Shown one piece after another: positions 23,677 to 31,879 of a stretch of 64,000 bases of DNA. Numbering within the stretch: position 1 is the first letter of the stretch; every line of letters starts with the position of its first letter. The position numbers and the translations under genes are program-made. The DNA comes from VRUE01 sp963717375 (lineage in GTDB: Bacteria; Actinomycetota; Thermoleophilia; Solirubrobacterales; 70-9). The notes under the pieces are model-generated. The model was not told the origin of the DNA and made no database searches. It saw only the letters and a list, made by a program, of their open reading frames with translations. Where the stretch lies: positions 2,542,001-2,606,000 of the forward strand of contig OY970329.1 of NCBI GenBank assembly GCA_963717375.1, written 5' to 3'.

Positions 23677-24233
23677 TGGCCAACTACGCCTGCCGCAACG
23701 GCCACACCTGGGAGGGCAAGTCGAGCCTGAGCCGCGGCTTCCACTACTCCGAACTGCGCTGCCCCGAATGCGGGGCGCAGAACGAGCCGGGGATGAAGAC
23801 ACGGGCCAAGTCCGAGCCGCCGGTCGTTGCCGAGGCCCACACTCGCTTCTCCGAGCTCGTCACCGAGTGGCCCTGCTGGGCGAAGTCACACCGCCCCGGC
23901 CACCGGTGCTGGGGACCTGTGGACCCACACCACCTCGTGCCGGCGGAGTGGATTCGCCGCACCTTCGCCGACCTTCCCGACGACGACCTGGCTCTGATCC
24001 TCTACGAGCCCGTGATCGGCGCCCCAGTGTGCCGGGCCTATCACGAAGCCCTGGAGAACCGCTCCGAGGTAATCGCCTGGCATGAGCTCGACGACGAGGC
24101 GAAGTTGTTCTGCCGACGCATCGACGAGCGCCACTCCGGCCACCAGTCGATGTACGAGCGGCTGAAGCTTGAGAGCCCCCAAACCACAACAGGGGCGGTA
24201 ACGACTGCTCCAGAAGGAGCACGGAGTGCCTGA
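23676..24233 (+). CDS. HNH-like zinc nuclease (NinG-type candidate)
   Basis: A 185-residue protein with an N-terminal zinc ribbon (CRNGHTW, CPECGAQN) and a central HNH-like core, GHRCWGPVDPHHLVPAEW, then CRAYHEALENR. The DPHHLVP motif matches the first His of HNH sites and later His residues could complete metal binding. Such proteins resolve or nick recombination products in phages. Assigned by motif only. Confidence 0.6.
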   Translation: MANYACRNGHTWEGKSSLSRGFHYSELRCPECGAQNEPGMKTRAKSEPPVVAEAHTRFSELVTEWPCWAKSHRPGHRCWGPVDPHHLVPAEWIRRTFADLPDDDLALILYEPVIGAPVCRAYHEALENRSEVIAWHELDDEAKLFCRRIDERHSGHQSMYERLKLESPQTTTGAVTTAPEGARSA

Positions 24234-25134
24234 CACCTTCTACAAGATCCTCACCCACGACCTGCGGCCACCGCTGCAAGGTGGCGACCCGCTTCCACTG
24301 GGCCAGCTCCCCTACACGACGCCGGCGGTCAAGCTGGACACCGGCCCCGACAGTTGCGCTGCGGGCTGGCACGTCGTTGATGACTTGGCCACGGGCTTCA
24401 AGATCGCCGGACTCTGGCGCGACGGTCGTCCCGCCCGAGTCTTTGAGGTCGAGCCCTCTGACGATGTACTCCAGCGTGGCAATAAGTTCCGCGCCTCCCA
24501 GCTGACCTTCACCCGAGAGCTTGATCTTGAGGGAATCGAGCGAGGAGTCCACGAGCTTTCAAAGCCCTTCGGTCGTTACCGCCGGGGCATGGTCACCGAA
24601 CAGATGCGCTGGTACGTCGCCCTGGGTCGGCCGGAGTTCGATCCCGAGAAGGTCGAAGCGGGGTTGCGCAAGGCACTCAAGGTCCGAGGTCTGGACTGGG
24701 AGCTTCGACGCCACGAAAACGCTCGGGCCGCTCGGGCCGCTCGGGACGCTTGGGCCGCTCGGGACGCTTGGGCCGCTCGGGACGCTTGGGCCGCTTGGGA
24801 CGCTTGGGCCGCTCGGGCCGCTTGGGCCGCTCGGGCCGCTTGGGCCGCTCGGGCCGCTTGGGCCGCTTGGGCCGCTTGGGACGCTTGGGCCGCTTGGGAC
24901 GCTTGGGCCGCTCGGGCCGCTTGGGCCGCTCGGGCCGCTTGGGCCGCTTGGGACGCTTGGGCCGCTTGGGACGCTCTTGTCGTCGCCTACGCCGCCAAGC
25001 AGGGTTGGACGAACGACAAACCATCGTTGCTCACCGCGGGCATCCGAGACGCCTACAGCGCAGGACTCGGCTTGGTGCTTCCAACCGGGCCGAGCGAGCT
25101 TGGCTGGGCGATGGACGGGGACGCAGCCAAGTGA
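24226..25134 (+). CDS. Phage protein with 28-unit Ala-Trp/Arg-Ala/Asp repeat
   Basis: A 302-residue protein from GTG 24226. Residues 1-165 form a globular domain (FYKILTHDLRPPLQGG, FKIAGLWRDGRPARVFEVEP). Residues 166-249 are 28 tandem tripeptides A-(W/R)-(A/D) coded by a 9-bp unit. The last 55 residues (YAAKQGWTNDKPSLLTAGIRD...) are again normal. A helix of this repeat would carry Trp or Arg in every third position, giving striped surfaces. All frames are open across the array because of the 9-bp period, so only the frame with flanking coding sequence is real. Function unknown. Confidence 0.7.
   Translation: MPDTFYKILTHDLRPPLQGGDPLPLGQLPYTTPAVKLDTGPDSCAAGWHVVDDLATGFKIAGLWRDGRPARVFEVEPSDDVLQRGNKFRASQLTFTRELDLEGIERGVHELSKPFGRYRRGMVTEQMRWYVALGRPEFDPEKVEAGLRKALKVRGLDWELRRHENARAARAARDAWAARDAWAARDAWAAWDAWAARAAWAARAAWAARAAWAAWAAWDAWAAWDAWAARAAWAARAAWAAWDAWAAWDALVVAYAAKQGWTNDKPSLLTAGIRDAYSAGLGLVLPTGPSELGWAMDGDAAK
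24721..24972 (+). repeat. 9-bp tandem repeat array, 28 units
   Basis: Units follow GC(T)(T/C)GGG(C/A)C: GCT TGG GCC, GCT CGG GCC, GCT TGG GAC and GCT CGG GAC. Only two base positions per unit vary, the T/C in codon two and the C/A in codon three. There is no other substitution in 252 bases. Confidence 0.95.
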
Positions 25135-25355
25135 TCTCTCCGGCTTTCAGAAAGGCTGAGCGCGCCCGTCGCTCTCGTCAGCCCGTCTCGGTCGAGCAGC
25201 GCCGGCACCTCAGGCGTCTATCTCTCAAAGCCGGAGTAGAGATGCCCCGCGTCTTCAACTCGGCTCAGGCGACGGCCGCTCTCACTGATCTGGAAAAGCT
25301 GACGAAGCCACAGGCCCAGCAGGAGCTTGAGGGCTTTAGGGCGGTGGGGCAGTAG
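25131..25355 (+). CDS. Small basic protein, DUF3072-like
   Basis: A 74-residue protein from GTG 25131. The segment VEQRRHLRRLSLKAGVEMPRVFNSAQATAALTDLEKL, in parts, resembles the short DUF3072 fold found in actinobacteria and phages. Overlaps the methyltransferase start. Unknown function. Confidence 0.5.
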   Translation: MISPAFRKAERARRSRQPVSVEQRRHLRRLSLKAGVEMPRVFNSAQATAALTDLEKLTKPQAQQELEGFRAVGQ

Positions 25356-26182
25356 TGACTTGGGAGATCCGCCAAGGCGATGCACTAGAGCGCCTCCGCG
25401 AGATGCCCGACGAGTCCGTCCAGTGCTGCGTCACGAGCCCGCCCTACTTCTGGGCAAGGGACTATGAAGTCGACGGTCAGCTCGGCCACGAGGATTCTCC
25501 CGAGGCGTTCGTCGCCTCCCTGGCGGCTGTCTTCGATGAGGTCAAGCGAGTCCTCGCCCCACGCGGTGTGGCCTGGCTGAACCTCGGCGACACCTATTAC
25601 TCGGGCAACGGCCAACCCCGCGGCTCTGACCCCCGCAGCCCTTCCCGTAACTTCATGCGCAAGAAGCTCCGTGCGGTCGACGTCGCCGGCATGGGCATCA
25701 CGAAGAAGTCGCTGATCGGCATCCCCTGGAGGATGGCTCTAGAGCTTCAGGCTCGGGGTTGGACCCTGCGCAGCGACATCGTCTGGAACCGCGTCAACGC
25801 CTTCGCCGAGCCGACCGCAAAGGACCGCCCTCACCGCCAGCACGAGCACGTCTTCCTCCTCTCCAAGAGCCGCTGGTATGACTTCGACCGTGGTGCCCTG
25901 GAGGGTGTCGAGGACGTCTGGACGATCCCCGCCGAGCGCGGCAATAGCCACTCCGCAGCGTTCCCAGAGGCACTCGCAGAGAGGTGCATCCTCGCGGGGT
26001 CACTTCCGGGTCAAACGGTTCTTGATCCCTTCGCCGGGTCAGCGACGGCTGGAGTTGTGGCGCTCGCTCTTGGCCGCGACTTCATCGGAATAGAGCTGAA
26101 CCCCGAGTACGTCGAGCTCGGTCGCAACCGCATCCGTGATGACGCGCCGCTTTTGAACACACCTGCCGAGGTCGCAGCGTGA
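25355..26182 (+). CDS. DNA methyltransferase (N4-cytosine/N6-adenine type)
   Basis: A 275-residue SAM-dependent DNA methylase of the beta order: catalytic motif TSPPY near residue 28, target-recognition region in the middle, and the SAM-binding DPFAGSATAGVVALALGRDFIGIELNPEY near residues 228-256 (motif FxGxG form FAGSAT). No restriction gene is adjacent, so it is an orphan methylase, probably protecting phage DNA or altering expression. GTG 25355. Confidence 0.9.
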   Translation: MTWEIRQGDALERLREMPDESVQCCVTSPPYFWARDYEVDGQLGHEDSPEAFVASLAAVFDEVKRVLAPRGVAWLNLGDTYYSGNGQPRGSDPRSPSRNFMRKKLRAVDVAGMGITKKSLIGIPWRMALELQARGWTLRSDIVWNRVNAFAEPTAKDRPHRQHEHVFLLSKSRWYDFDRGALEGVEDVWTIPAERGNSHSAAFPEALAERCILAGSLPGQTVLDPFAGSATAGVVALALGRDFIGIELNPEYVELGRNRIRDDAPLLNTPAEVAA

Positions 26183-26222
26183 TCTGCCCCGACCTCTTGA
26201 TCACTACAGCGAAGGAGAACCA

Positions 26223-26630
26223 GTGAGCGACACCCTGACGTTCGTCGGTGAGCTGACCGTCGTCACCTGCTGGTGCGGGATGCGCCACGCGGTCCCGTCC
26301 GAGATGCGGGACTTCCAACTGCGCAAGCACGCCAACGGCGGCGACTTCTACGTCTACTGCCCGCTCGGCCACACCTATGCGCCCGCTGGCGAGTCCAGGT
26401 CGACAAGGCTGGAGCGCCAGGTGCGCGAAGAGCGTGAACGCTCAGCTCGCATCGACGCCGAACGCGAACAGGCTGAGGCGTCAGCGCGAGCACACAAGGG
26501 CGCTGCGACCCGCGCCCGCAAACGCGCCGCTGCCGGTGTCTGCCCTTGCTGCAAACGGACCGTCAAACAACTCGCCGACCACATGAAGTCGAAGCACCCC
26601 GATTTCGATCCAGCGAAGGAGAAGAACTGA
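26223..26630 (+). CDS. Zinc-finger/coiled-coil phage protein
   Basis: A 135-residue protein from GTG 26223. It has an N-terminal CWCGMRH site, a middle coiled coil rich in Arg, Glu and Ala, and a C-terminal C2H2-type finger, GVCPCCKRTVKQLADHMKSKH. Likely nucleic-acid binding. Site AAGGAGAACCA precedes the start. Confidence 0.65.
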   Translation: MSDTLTFVGELTVVTCWCGMRHAVPSEMRDFQLRKHANGGDFYVYCPLGHTYAPAGESRSTRLERQVREERERSARIDAEREQAEASARAHKGAATRARKRAAAGVCPCCKRTVKQLADHMKSKHPDFDPAKEKN

Positions 26631-27070
26631 TGGCTGAGAAGCTGAGCGGCCCGAAGGCATTGCGCTGGAACGGCGAGTACTGGTACGAGGACGAAGGGAT
26701 GCTCCGCCGCGCGCTCCACTGGCTCGCTTGGTTTGGCGGGTGGCAGGCACACTCTCCACGGAGGCCGTGGTCGCTGGGTCACCGCTCTCTTCGGGAGCGG
26801 CTAAGGCCTAGCCTCCTGACGCCCGTCACCTTCTTCGGCCACCGGGTCACTTTCTACGGCTGGGGGTGGGAATTGCGGCTCTGGGGCTCAAAGCTCGTCA
26901 AGTCGAAGAGCACGCTCTACCTATCGCCCGACGGAACCCCAAGCAACGCCACGGTTTGGTTCAGGGGCGCCCCGTCCGAGGTGCGGGCCGCGGCCGCCAA
27001 ATCAGCCGCGGAAAGGCAGCATCGAAACGAGCAACTTCGCGTCCAGGCAGGCGGTCGTTCCGATGCCTAA
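26630..27070 (+). CDS. Hypothetical phage protein, Trp-rich
   Basis: A 146-residue basic protein with many Trp (RRALHWLAWFGGWQ, VTFYGWGWELRLWGSKLV). Beta-rich middle. ATG at the overlapping stop of the previous gene. Similar small Trp-rich 'wrapper' proteins are common in actinobacteriophages, function unknown. Confidence 0.5.
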   Translation: MAEKLSGPKALRWNGEYWYEDEGMLRRALHWLAWFGGWQAHSPRRPWSLGHRSLRERLRPSLLTPVTFFGHRVTFYGWGWELRLWGSKLVKSKSTLYLSPDGTPSNATVWFRGAPSEVRAAAAKSAAERQHRNEQLRVQAGGRSDA

Positions 27071-27326
27071 AGACACCCCCCAGGTAGACCACCGTGCAGA
27101 AGCGCTGAGGCTGTTGGAGAAAGCCGAGGTCGCCGACTCCGCGCTTGCCGAGCACTATCGAGGGCAGGCCCTCGTCTACTCCAACCTCGCAATAGCCGAG
27201 GGACAGGAGCGGGTGGCGAAAGCGCTGGAGCACATCTTCGACCGGCTGGATGACCTGACCGAAGTTGACCGCAGCCCGTCAAGGATCGGCGCTGGCCCGC
27301 GCTTCGTAAGGACGCGGAATGTCTAG
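27063..27326 (+). CDS. Hypothetical phage protein, helical
   Basis: An 87-residue helical protein (AEALRLLEKAEVADSALAEH, VAKALEHIFDRLDDL). Overlaps both neighbours. The TPR-like look of the first part is weak. Unknown. Confidence 0.5.
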   Translation: MPKDTPQVDHRAEALRLLEKAEVADSALAEHYRGQALVYSNLAIAEGQERVAKALEHIFDRLDDLTEVDRSPSRIGAGPRFVRTRNV

Positions 27327-27684
27327 CCCCTCCACACACCAGGACAGTCCGAAGGTGCCGGAGATCGGTTGGCCGACTTTGAAGATGACGCGCCGCTCCC
27401 CGTACCACCGGCCACAGGACATGAGTGCGTTTCCGGGCTGCGATTGCGGCTGCCAGAACGAGGCCGAAACCTACGTCCCCGTCTCCGCCCTCCTCTCCGA
27501 TGAGGTTGTAGAGGCGGCATGTCGATCTTGGTGGGATGGTCGCCCCGGGCATCTTCCCTGGGAGAGAGTCGTTGACAAGAACCTCAGGCGCAAGGAGATG
27601 CGTACCGCCCTCCAGGCCGCCATAGAGCACGTAGGAGGTGGGGGCTTGCCCTCCACTTCTCAGGACACAGGGGAGGCGGCATGA
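27319..27684 (+). CDS. Hypothetical phage protein
   Basis: A 121-residue protein with a Cys-Asp-Cys-Gly-Cys cluster (FPGCDCGCQNE) and a later VEAACRSWWDGRPGHLPWERV. Tail is Gly/Ser-rich. Unknown. Confidence 0.5.
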   Translation: MSSPSTHQDSPKVPEIGWPTLKMTRRSPYHRPQDMSAFPGCDCGCQNEAETYVPVSALLSDEVVEAACRSWWDGRPGHLPWERVVDKNLRRKEMRTALQAAIEHVGGGGLPSTSQDTGEAA

Positions 27685-27793
27685 AGGGCATGGCCAGGTT
27701 CCCCAGCCTGATGCGGCTCTACCTCGCCGCGACTTCGACCCGTGTCACCTGGAGCACCTTTAAAGCGGGTGGGTCCAACGGAGTAACAGGTAG

Positions 27794-27958
27794 ATGCACG
27801 ACCGTCGAGACAAACGCCGACTCGGGCCAACCCCAGAGTTCTGGGCCTGGCTGGCGACTGTCGCTGCCTTCGGCGCTCTTGCCACCCAGCTTCCCCTCGC
27901 TCTTGGGGTCGCTCTCGTCGTCGTGGTCCTCTTGCTCCCGCTTGTCGTTGTGCCTTGA
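27794..27958 (+). CDS. Small membrane protein
   Basis: A 54-residue protein with a basic start (HDRRDKRRLGPTPEFWAWLA) and two hydrophobic stretches (ATVAAFGALATQLPLALGVA, VVVVLLLPLVVVP). It is in a different frame from the longer open frame starting at 27,681, which is low-complexity Ser/Pro and looks like a shadow. The short membrane reading is preferred because it has normal topology and codon pattern. Positions 27,685-27,793 hold no gene I can support. Confidence 0.5.
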   Translation: MHDRRDKRRLGPTPEFWAWLATVAAFGALATQLPLALGVALVVVVLLLPLVVVP

Positions 27959-27969
27959 GCAGGTAGGAG

Positions 27970-28188
27970 GTGGTCAAGGTGAGTAGCCCAGATAAGCGGA
28001 AGCTGCTCGCCTGGATCGTCAGGCAGGGCGGCGTCTGCTCGGATCTACTGGTTGCTAAAGCCTTCTCGTGGACGCTCCCGGTCGCTACGGACAACCTAGT
28101 CACCCTCGTCGAGACCGGAGACCTCCAACGTGACCCCGTGGGTTGGATCTACCGGGTACCCGCTCTCGCAGGAGGCAAAGACCAGTGA
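27970..28188 (+). CDS. Small winged-helix protein
   Basis: A 72-residue protein, GTG 27970 (or GTG 27979) after AGGAGGT. It reads as a minimal winged helix: RKLLAWIVRQGGVCSDLLVAKAFSWTLPVATDNLVTLVETGDLQRD. Stop overlaps the next start. Likely a phage regulator. Confidence 0.5.
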   Translation: MVKVSSPDKRKLLAWIVRQGGVCSDLLVAKAFSWTLPVATDNLVTLVETGDLQRDPVGWIYRVPALAGGKDQ

Positions 28189-29066
28189 GCGACCGCACAC
28201 AGACGCTCTCGGAGATCGAGGAGGCCGTTTGGCACACGCTGAGCAAGCGAGGCTGGTTCGGCAAGCACGTGGATGAAGCCGAAATGTACGAGCAGTACCG
28301 GCAGCGCCACGGCCTTTCGCCCCAGCCCCCAACAGGAGAGGCAGCGAGGCTACGGGAGCGGCTGCAACGAGCCCGAGTTCTCGTCGGGGATTCGGTGTAC
28401 GAGTCGGCAGAGATCACCCTTAGCGACAACGCGCTGTTTATTGAATTCGAGGCGGAGGATCTTGACTCAATCACGCTGGCGCTCCCAGCCCCCTCCGATT
28501 CTCAGGGAGGGCAGGAGGCCAGGTGCGGCGGATCTCGAACGCACCCCGACCGCCGCGGCGCGACCTCTGCCGCTGGTTGCTCCGGCTGCCCCGATTGCGT
28601 CGATCCAGCCTCTACTCAGGGAGAGGGGGACAAGCCAGCGGCGGCGGAGATCAAGCAGATGCTGGCCGACATCCGGACCGCCCTGTTCGGTTGCCAAGAG
28701 GCCATTGTCGAGGACCCCGGCTGCGTCGACCCCGACCGGGCAGCGGTTCCGTTCGAAGATCTTGACGCCGAAGTGCGCCGGCTCATGCGCGCAATGGGAC
28801 TTGCCTCTCTACCCGCTGCTGTTCCCTCCGAGCCCTCAGTACTGGAGGAGCTGGCAGTCAAGTTCGAGCGGGAAGCCGAAATGTACGCCCGCAGGCGCGC
28901 CAAATGCAAGGCGGACGAAGACGCCGACCGGGCGAGCGGAAAGCTCGGGAACGGCACCTACGAGGCCACCTGGAACTACTACGAGGGCCTCGCCAGGGCA
29001 TACGAATGGGCCGCTTCCCTCTGCCGTGAGAAGGCAGCCGCCCTGAAAGGAGGGGAGGCCAAATGA
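28185..29066 (+). CDS. Hypothetical phage protein, composite
   Basis: A 293-residue acidic protein from GTG 28185. It appears to consist of an N-terminal helical part (SEIEEAVWHTLSKRGWFGKHVDEAEMYEQY, in parts), a middle Cys-rich segment (AAGCSGCPDCVDP), and a C-terminal helical part (LEELAVKFEREAEMYARRR, NYYEGLARAYEWAASLCREKAAAL). The modules resemble pieces of the neighbouring small genes, so it may have grown by fusion. Unknown. Confidence 0.5.
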   Translation: MSDRTQTLSEIEEAVWHTLSKRGWFGKHVDEAEMYEQYRQRHGLSPQPPTGEAARLRERLQRARVLVGDSVYESAEITLSDNALFIEFEAEDLDSITLALPAPSDSQGGQEARCGGSRTHPDRRGATSAAGCSGCPDCVDPASTQGEGDKPAAAEIKQMLADIRTALFGCQEAIVEDPGCVDPDRAAVPFEDLDAEVRRLMRAMGLASLPAAVPSEPSVLEELAVKFEREAEMYARRRAKCKADEDADRASGKLGNGTYEATWNYYEGLARAYEWAASLCREKAAALKGGEAK

Positions 29067-29377
29067 GCGCCGCGACCGTCGAGAAGCTGACGGAGCCAAT
29101 GCGGCGGATGCTCTGGGCCGTCGCCCAGCACAAGTACGGCTGGACCCACGCGAGGCGCTACGGCGGGGAGCTTCAGGTCGCCGATGGGCTGGTGCGCCGC
29201 GGGCTTGTCGAGTTCGGTCGCAACGGTCGTGATCACGCCGACCCGCGTGTAGTCGCCACCGACAAGGGCCGCGCCGAAATTGAGCGTCTCTGGCCCGTCT
29301 CGCCCTTCGTGCTCGCCACCTACGAGCCCCAGCCCGGCGGTTGGACCGCCCTGAAAGGAGATCGCGATGCCAGGTAG
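29063..29377 (+). CDS. Putative winged-helix phage protein
   Basis: A 104-residue protein with a winged-helix pattern (MRRMLWAVAQHKYGWTHARRYGGELQVADGLVRRGLVEFG, in parts; ATDKGRAEIERL). Overlaps neighbours. Unknown. Confidence 0.5.
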   Translation: MSAATVEKLTEPMRRMLWAVAQHKYGWTHARRYGGELQVADGLVRRGLVEFGRNGRDHADPRVVATDKGRAEIERLWPVSPFVLATYEPQPGGWTALKGDRDAR

Positions 29378-30200
29378 GGAAGAGGTGCCGAAGGAAGCGG
29401 TGGAGGCTGCCTGGGACGAGGCGGGCCGCTCAGCGCTGGACGAGATGTTCGAGGCGGTCTCGCCACGGGATGGCTCCGAAGGCGACCCGCACACCGCCGC
29501 CATGCTCGCCCCACATGCCTGGGCTGAGATCAAACGCATCCGCAACCAGGAGAGACAGCGCATACAGGAGGCGCTGGAGAAGGCGTGGGACCTGCTCGAC
29601 AAGATCGCTGACCCGATCAAGGGGCAGCCGAGTCGGATGCATCCAGACCAGACGACCGACGCCGAGCTTGCGAGTACCGCCCGTCAAGAGCTACGCGCCG
29701 CCCTAGACACCCTCGATCCCTCCGGGGAGGAGGGGGAGGAGACGCGGCTGCGGGAACGATTGGAAGGGCCGGCCACGAAAGAGCGCCTGCGGGTGCTCTT
29801 CAAAGAGGAGGGCTGGACCTACCTGACGCCCAACAGCATCAACAACGTCCTCGACATGGTCGTCCGCGCTGCGTTGGCCCCCGCTACCGATCCCTCCAAG
29901 GAGGAGCGAGAGCGGTGGAAGGTTGACGACGACTACCCGGTCACGGCCACGAAACCCGACGGCGGCGAGTTCGTCTTCGACGACCTGATCCACGAGGGCG
30001 ACGAAGTCGGGCTAGGGCCGATCCCCGAAGACTGCGAGGACCGGGACGGTCGCCCACCCTACGGCCTGGTCGTGCGTGAGAGCGACGGCCTTTGGATCGT
30101 CGTGAACACCGACGCCGAGGAACGCGAGCGCTCGCAGCGCACCATCGACGCGATCAACAGGGCTGCTTCTTCTAAGGAGGTGGGAGGCGATGGCGAGTGA
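29367..30200 (+). CDS. Hypothetical acidic phage protein
   Basis: A 277-residue helical acidic protein. Segments PAREE, WDEAGRSALDEMFEAV, and a C-terminal DDLIHEGDEVGLGPIPED. No motif or family recognised. Overlaps the previous and next genes. Confidence 0.5.
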   Translation: MPGREEVPKEAVEAAWDEAGRSALDEMFEAVSPRDGSEGDPHTAAMLAPHAWAEIKRIRNQERQRIQEALEKAWDLLDKIADPIKGQPSRMHPDQTTDAELASTARQELRAALDTLDPSGEEGEETRLRERLEGPATKERLRVLFKEEGWTYLTPNSINNVLDMVVRAALAPATDPSKEERERWKVDDDYPVTATKPDGGEFVFDDLIHEGDEVGLGPIPEDCEDRDGRPPYGLVVRESDGLWIVVNTDAEERERSQRTIDAINRAASSKEVGGDGE

Positions 30201-30579
30201 GAACACGATCAGCAACGAGCGAGCCGATCGCCTCAACCACCATCTGGCCGAATGCCACCGGGAGATCGTCGCGGCCGCTGAAGCCGAGGAGATCGACACG
30301 CTTCTGGCCGCCGATCTCGGCCGACTCATCGACAGACCTAAGGACGAAATCAACCGTCGCCGGGCAGCCGAGGAGCCACACACAGATGGGATGCTCGGCA
30401 TTCAGATCGTCCTGGCCCCCAACGGCACCCTGCACGTCAAGCGGCCCTACGCGCAGCACTACACACGGGAAGACCCCGGCGGCTTCTGGGCGAAGCGCCG
30501 CCCCGACCGACCGCGACCGCTTGGCCACGCTGGCTACTGCCTCGACCGACGTACCGGGCGGATGCTTTATGGCTACTGA
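30190..30579 (+). CDS. Hypothetical phage protein
   Basis: A 129-residue protein. Helical N-terminus (RADRLNHHLAECHREIVAAA), then a short beta part (LGIQIVLAPNGTLHV) and a C-terminal LDRRTGRMLYGY. ATG after AGGAGGTGGG. Unknown. Confidence 0.5.
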   Translation: MASENTISNERADRLNHHLAECHREIVAAAEAEEIDTLLAADLGRLIDRPKDEINRRRAAEEPHTDGMLGIQIVLAPNGTLHVKRPYAQHYTREDPGGFWAKRRPDRPRPLGHAGYCLDRRTGRMLYGY

Positions 30580-30593
30580 CTCGGGGACCGACC

Positions 30594-31106
30594 ATGAGTA
30601 AGCAGGTAGAGGTGCCGCCGGAGCTGGTGGACAAAGCGGAGACGTTTCTTGATCGCGCCGCTGAACAGCGCACGCGGACCCTCTTGCAGGACCGGCGGCC
30701 GGGCGAACCAGTCCAGACGATCAGCCACCGGTCCGTCGCCGAAGAGATCACCAGCCTGGCCTACAAGCACTTCAGTAATCGGCTACTGAGCGACAAGGCG
30801 ATCCACACGCTCTACGACTTCCTGCCTTCCCCATTGGGCGACGACGACGCAGGCCCGAGCGACGACGAGGCCGCCGCTTTGAGGCGCGCCGTGCAGGAAG
30901 CCCTACAGGCCACCTCTACACCAGAGGTGGATCGTGGGGCTGAGATGAAAGAGCGGATCGAGTCTCGCACTGAGTCCGAGGCGTGCAAGCGCGGCGACCA
31001 CGGCCACTGCGTCTACTGGATCTGCGCCCAGCGCTGTTGCTGTAGCTGCCACGAGACCCCCTGGGTAGACCTAGACGAGCAGGTAGATGGGGTGGATCGT
31101 GGCTGA
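30594..31106 (+). CDS. Hypothetical phage protein with Cys-rich end
   Basis: A 170-residue protein; helical first part (PPELVDKAETFLDRAAEQRT) and a C-terminal Cys/His cluster (ACKRGDHGHCVYWICAQRCCCSCHE), a likely zinc site. Unknown. Confidence 0.5.
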   Translation: MSKQVEVPPELVDKAETFLDRAAEQRTRTLLQDRRPGEPVQTISHRSVAEEITSLAYKHFSNRLLSDKAIHTLYDFLPSPLGDDDAGPSDDEAAALRRAVQEALQATSTPEVDRGAEMKERIESRTESEACKRGDHGHCVYWICAQRCCCSCHETPWVDLDEQVDGVDRG

Positions 31107-31464
31107 GCTTCGCTGGCGCGACAACATCGCTGGTAAGGAGACCGCGTTCCCGTGGTCGGTGCCGGACATCGATCAGCTTGAGCCGACCGAGCCGCTCGTA
31201 AAGGAGACCTCGGCTGGACGCTGCGTGCTGTTCACGGATGTGTTCGACGACGGCACCCTCGCCATCGGTCTGGTCCACCCAAGCGGGGCCAACTTCGCGC
31301 GCTTCTCGGCCGATCCTCACGTGCCTCATGACGAAGCCTTCGAGGGAGAGATCCCCGCGCAGATCGCTGACGAGATAAACGCGGTCTGGCGGGAAACCAT
31401 CGACCTCTTTGCCTCGCATCAAAAGCGCTTGGCAGCCAAAGAGAAGGGCGGTGGGGAGGGGTGA
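31087..31464 (+). CDS. Hypothetical phage protein
   Basis: A 125-residue beta-rich protein (SAGRCVLFTDVFDDGTLAIGLVHPSG). ATG 31087 overlaps the previous gene by 20 bases; a GTG at 31099 is an equally possible start. Ends in Lys/Gly-rich tail. Unknown. Confidence 0.5.
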   Translation: MGWIVAELRWRDNIAGKETAFPWSVPDIDQLEPTEPLVKETSAGRCVLFTDVFDDGTLAIGLVHPSGANFARFSADPHVPHDEAFEGEIPAQIADEINAVWRETIDLFASHQKRLAAKEKGGGEG

Positions 31465-31676
31465 GCACGGAGCAGGCGGAGATGATCCGCAGCGTCGCCC
31501 CTGGGCACGATGTCTCGATCGAGACCGGCCGCCTCGGCGACGACGACACCGTCACACAGGTCTGCTCGTGCGGCCACCGAGGCGCTCCGGACCTTCTCGG
31601 CGGCGACCCGTTCGCCACCGCCCAGCTCCACGTGCCTCTTTCTGACCGGGCAGCCGAGAAGCGAGGTAAGGGGTGA
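31461..31676 (+). CDS. Hypothetical small phage protein
   Basis: A 71-residue protein from GTG 31461 with a Cys-Ser-Cys-Gly-His site (TQVCSCGHRGAPDLL). Overlaps neighbours. Unknown. Confidence 0.45.
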   Translation: MSTEQAEMIRSVAPGHDVSIETGRLGDDDTVTQVCSCGHRGAPDLLGGDPFATAQLHVPLSDRAAEKRGKG

Positions 31677-31879
31677 TGGGCGCAGCAACCGCCCCGAAAA
31701 GGCTCCTGCTCACTCGCCAGCAAGCTGCCGAAAGCCTCGGAATGAGCCTGAGCCACTTCGAACGCCATGTGCAGCCGCACGTTCGGTGCTTGTACAGCGG
31801 CCAGCTACGGCAGTACCGGCCCCACGACCTTGAGCGCTGGATTGACGAGAACCTTTCGAGGGATCAGGCTGCCGCATGA
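31673..31879 (+). CDS. Excisionase-like MerR-type HTH protein
   Basis: A 68-residue protein with a helix-turn-helix of the HTH_17 type (LLTRQQAAESLGMSLSHFERHVQPHVRCLYSGQLRQYRPHDLERWIDEN, in parts). Placed directly before the integrase, whose ATG overlaps its TGA, this is the expected place of a recombination directionality factor that assists excision. GTG 31673 or ATG 31676. Confidence 0.75.
   Translation: MMGAATAPKRLLLTRQQAAESLGMSLSHFERHVQPHVRCLYSGQLRQYRPHDLERWIDENLSRDQAAA

Noticed and set aside
24521..25159. GPLGTLG and GRLGRSG repeat proteins in other frames and a KRPERP protein on the reverse strand
   Set aside because: All six frames are open because of the 9-bp period; only the Ala-Trp frame has normal coding sequence on both sides.
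27681..27986. 101-residue Ser/Pro-rich frame
   Set aside because: Low complexity and in conflict with a better 54-residue membrane protein in another frame at 27,794.
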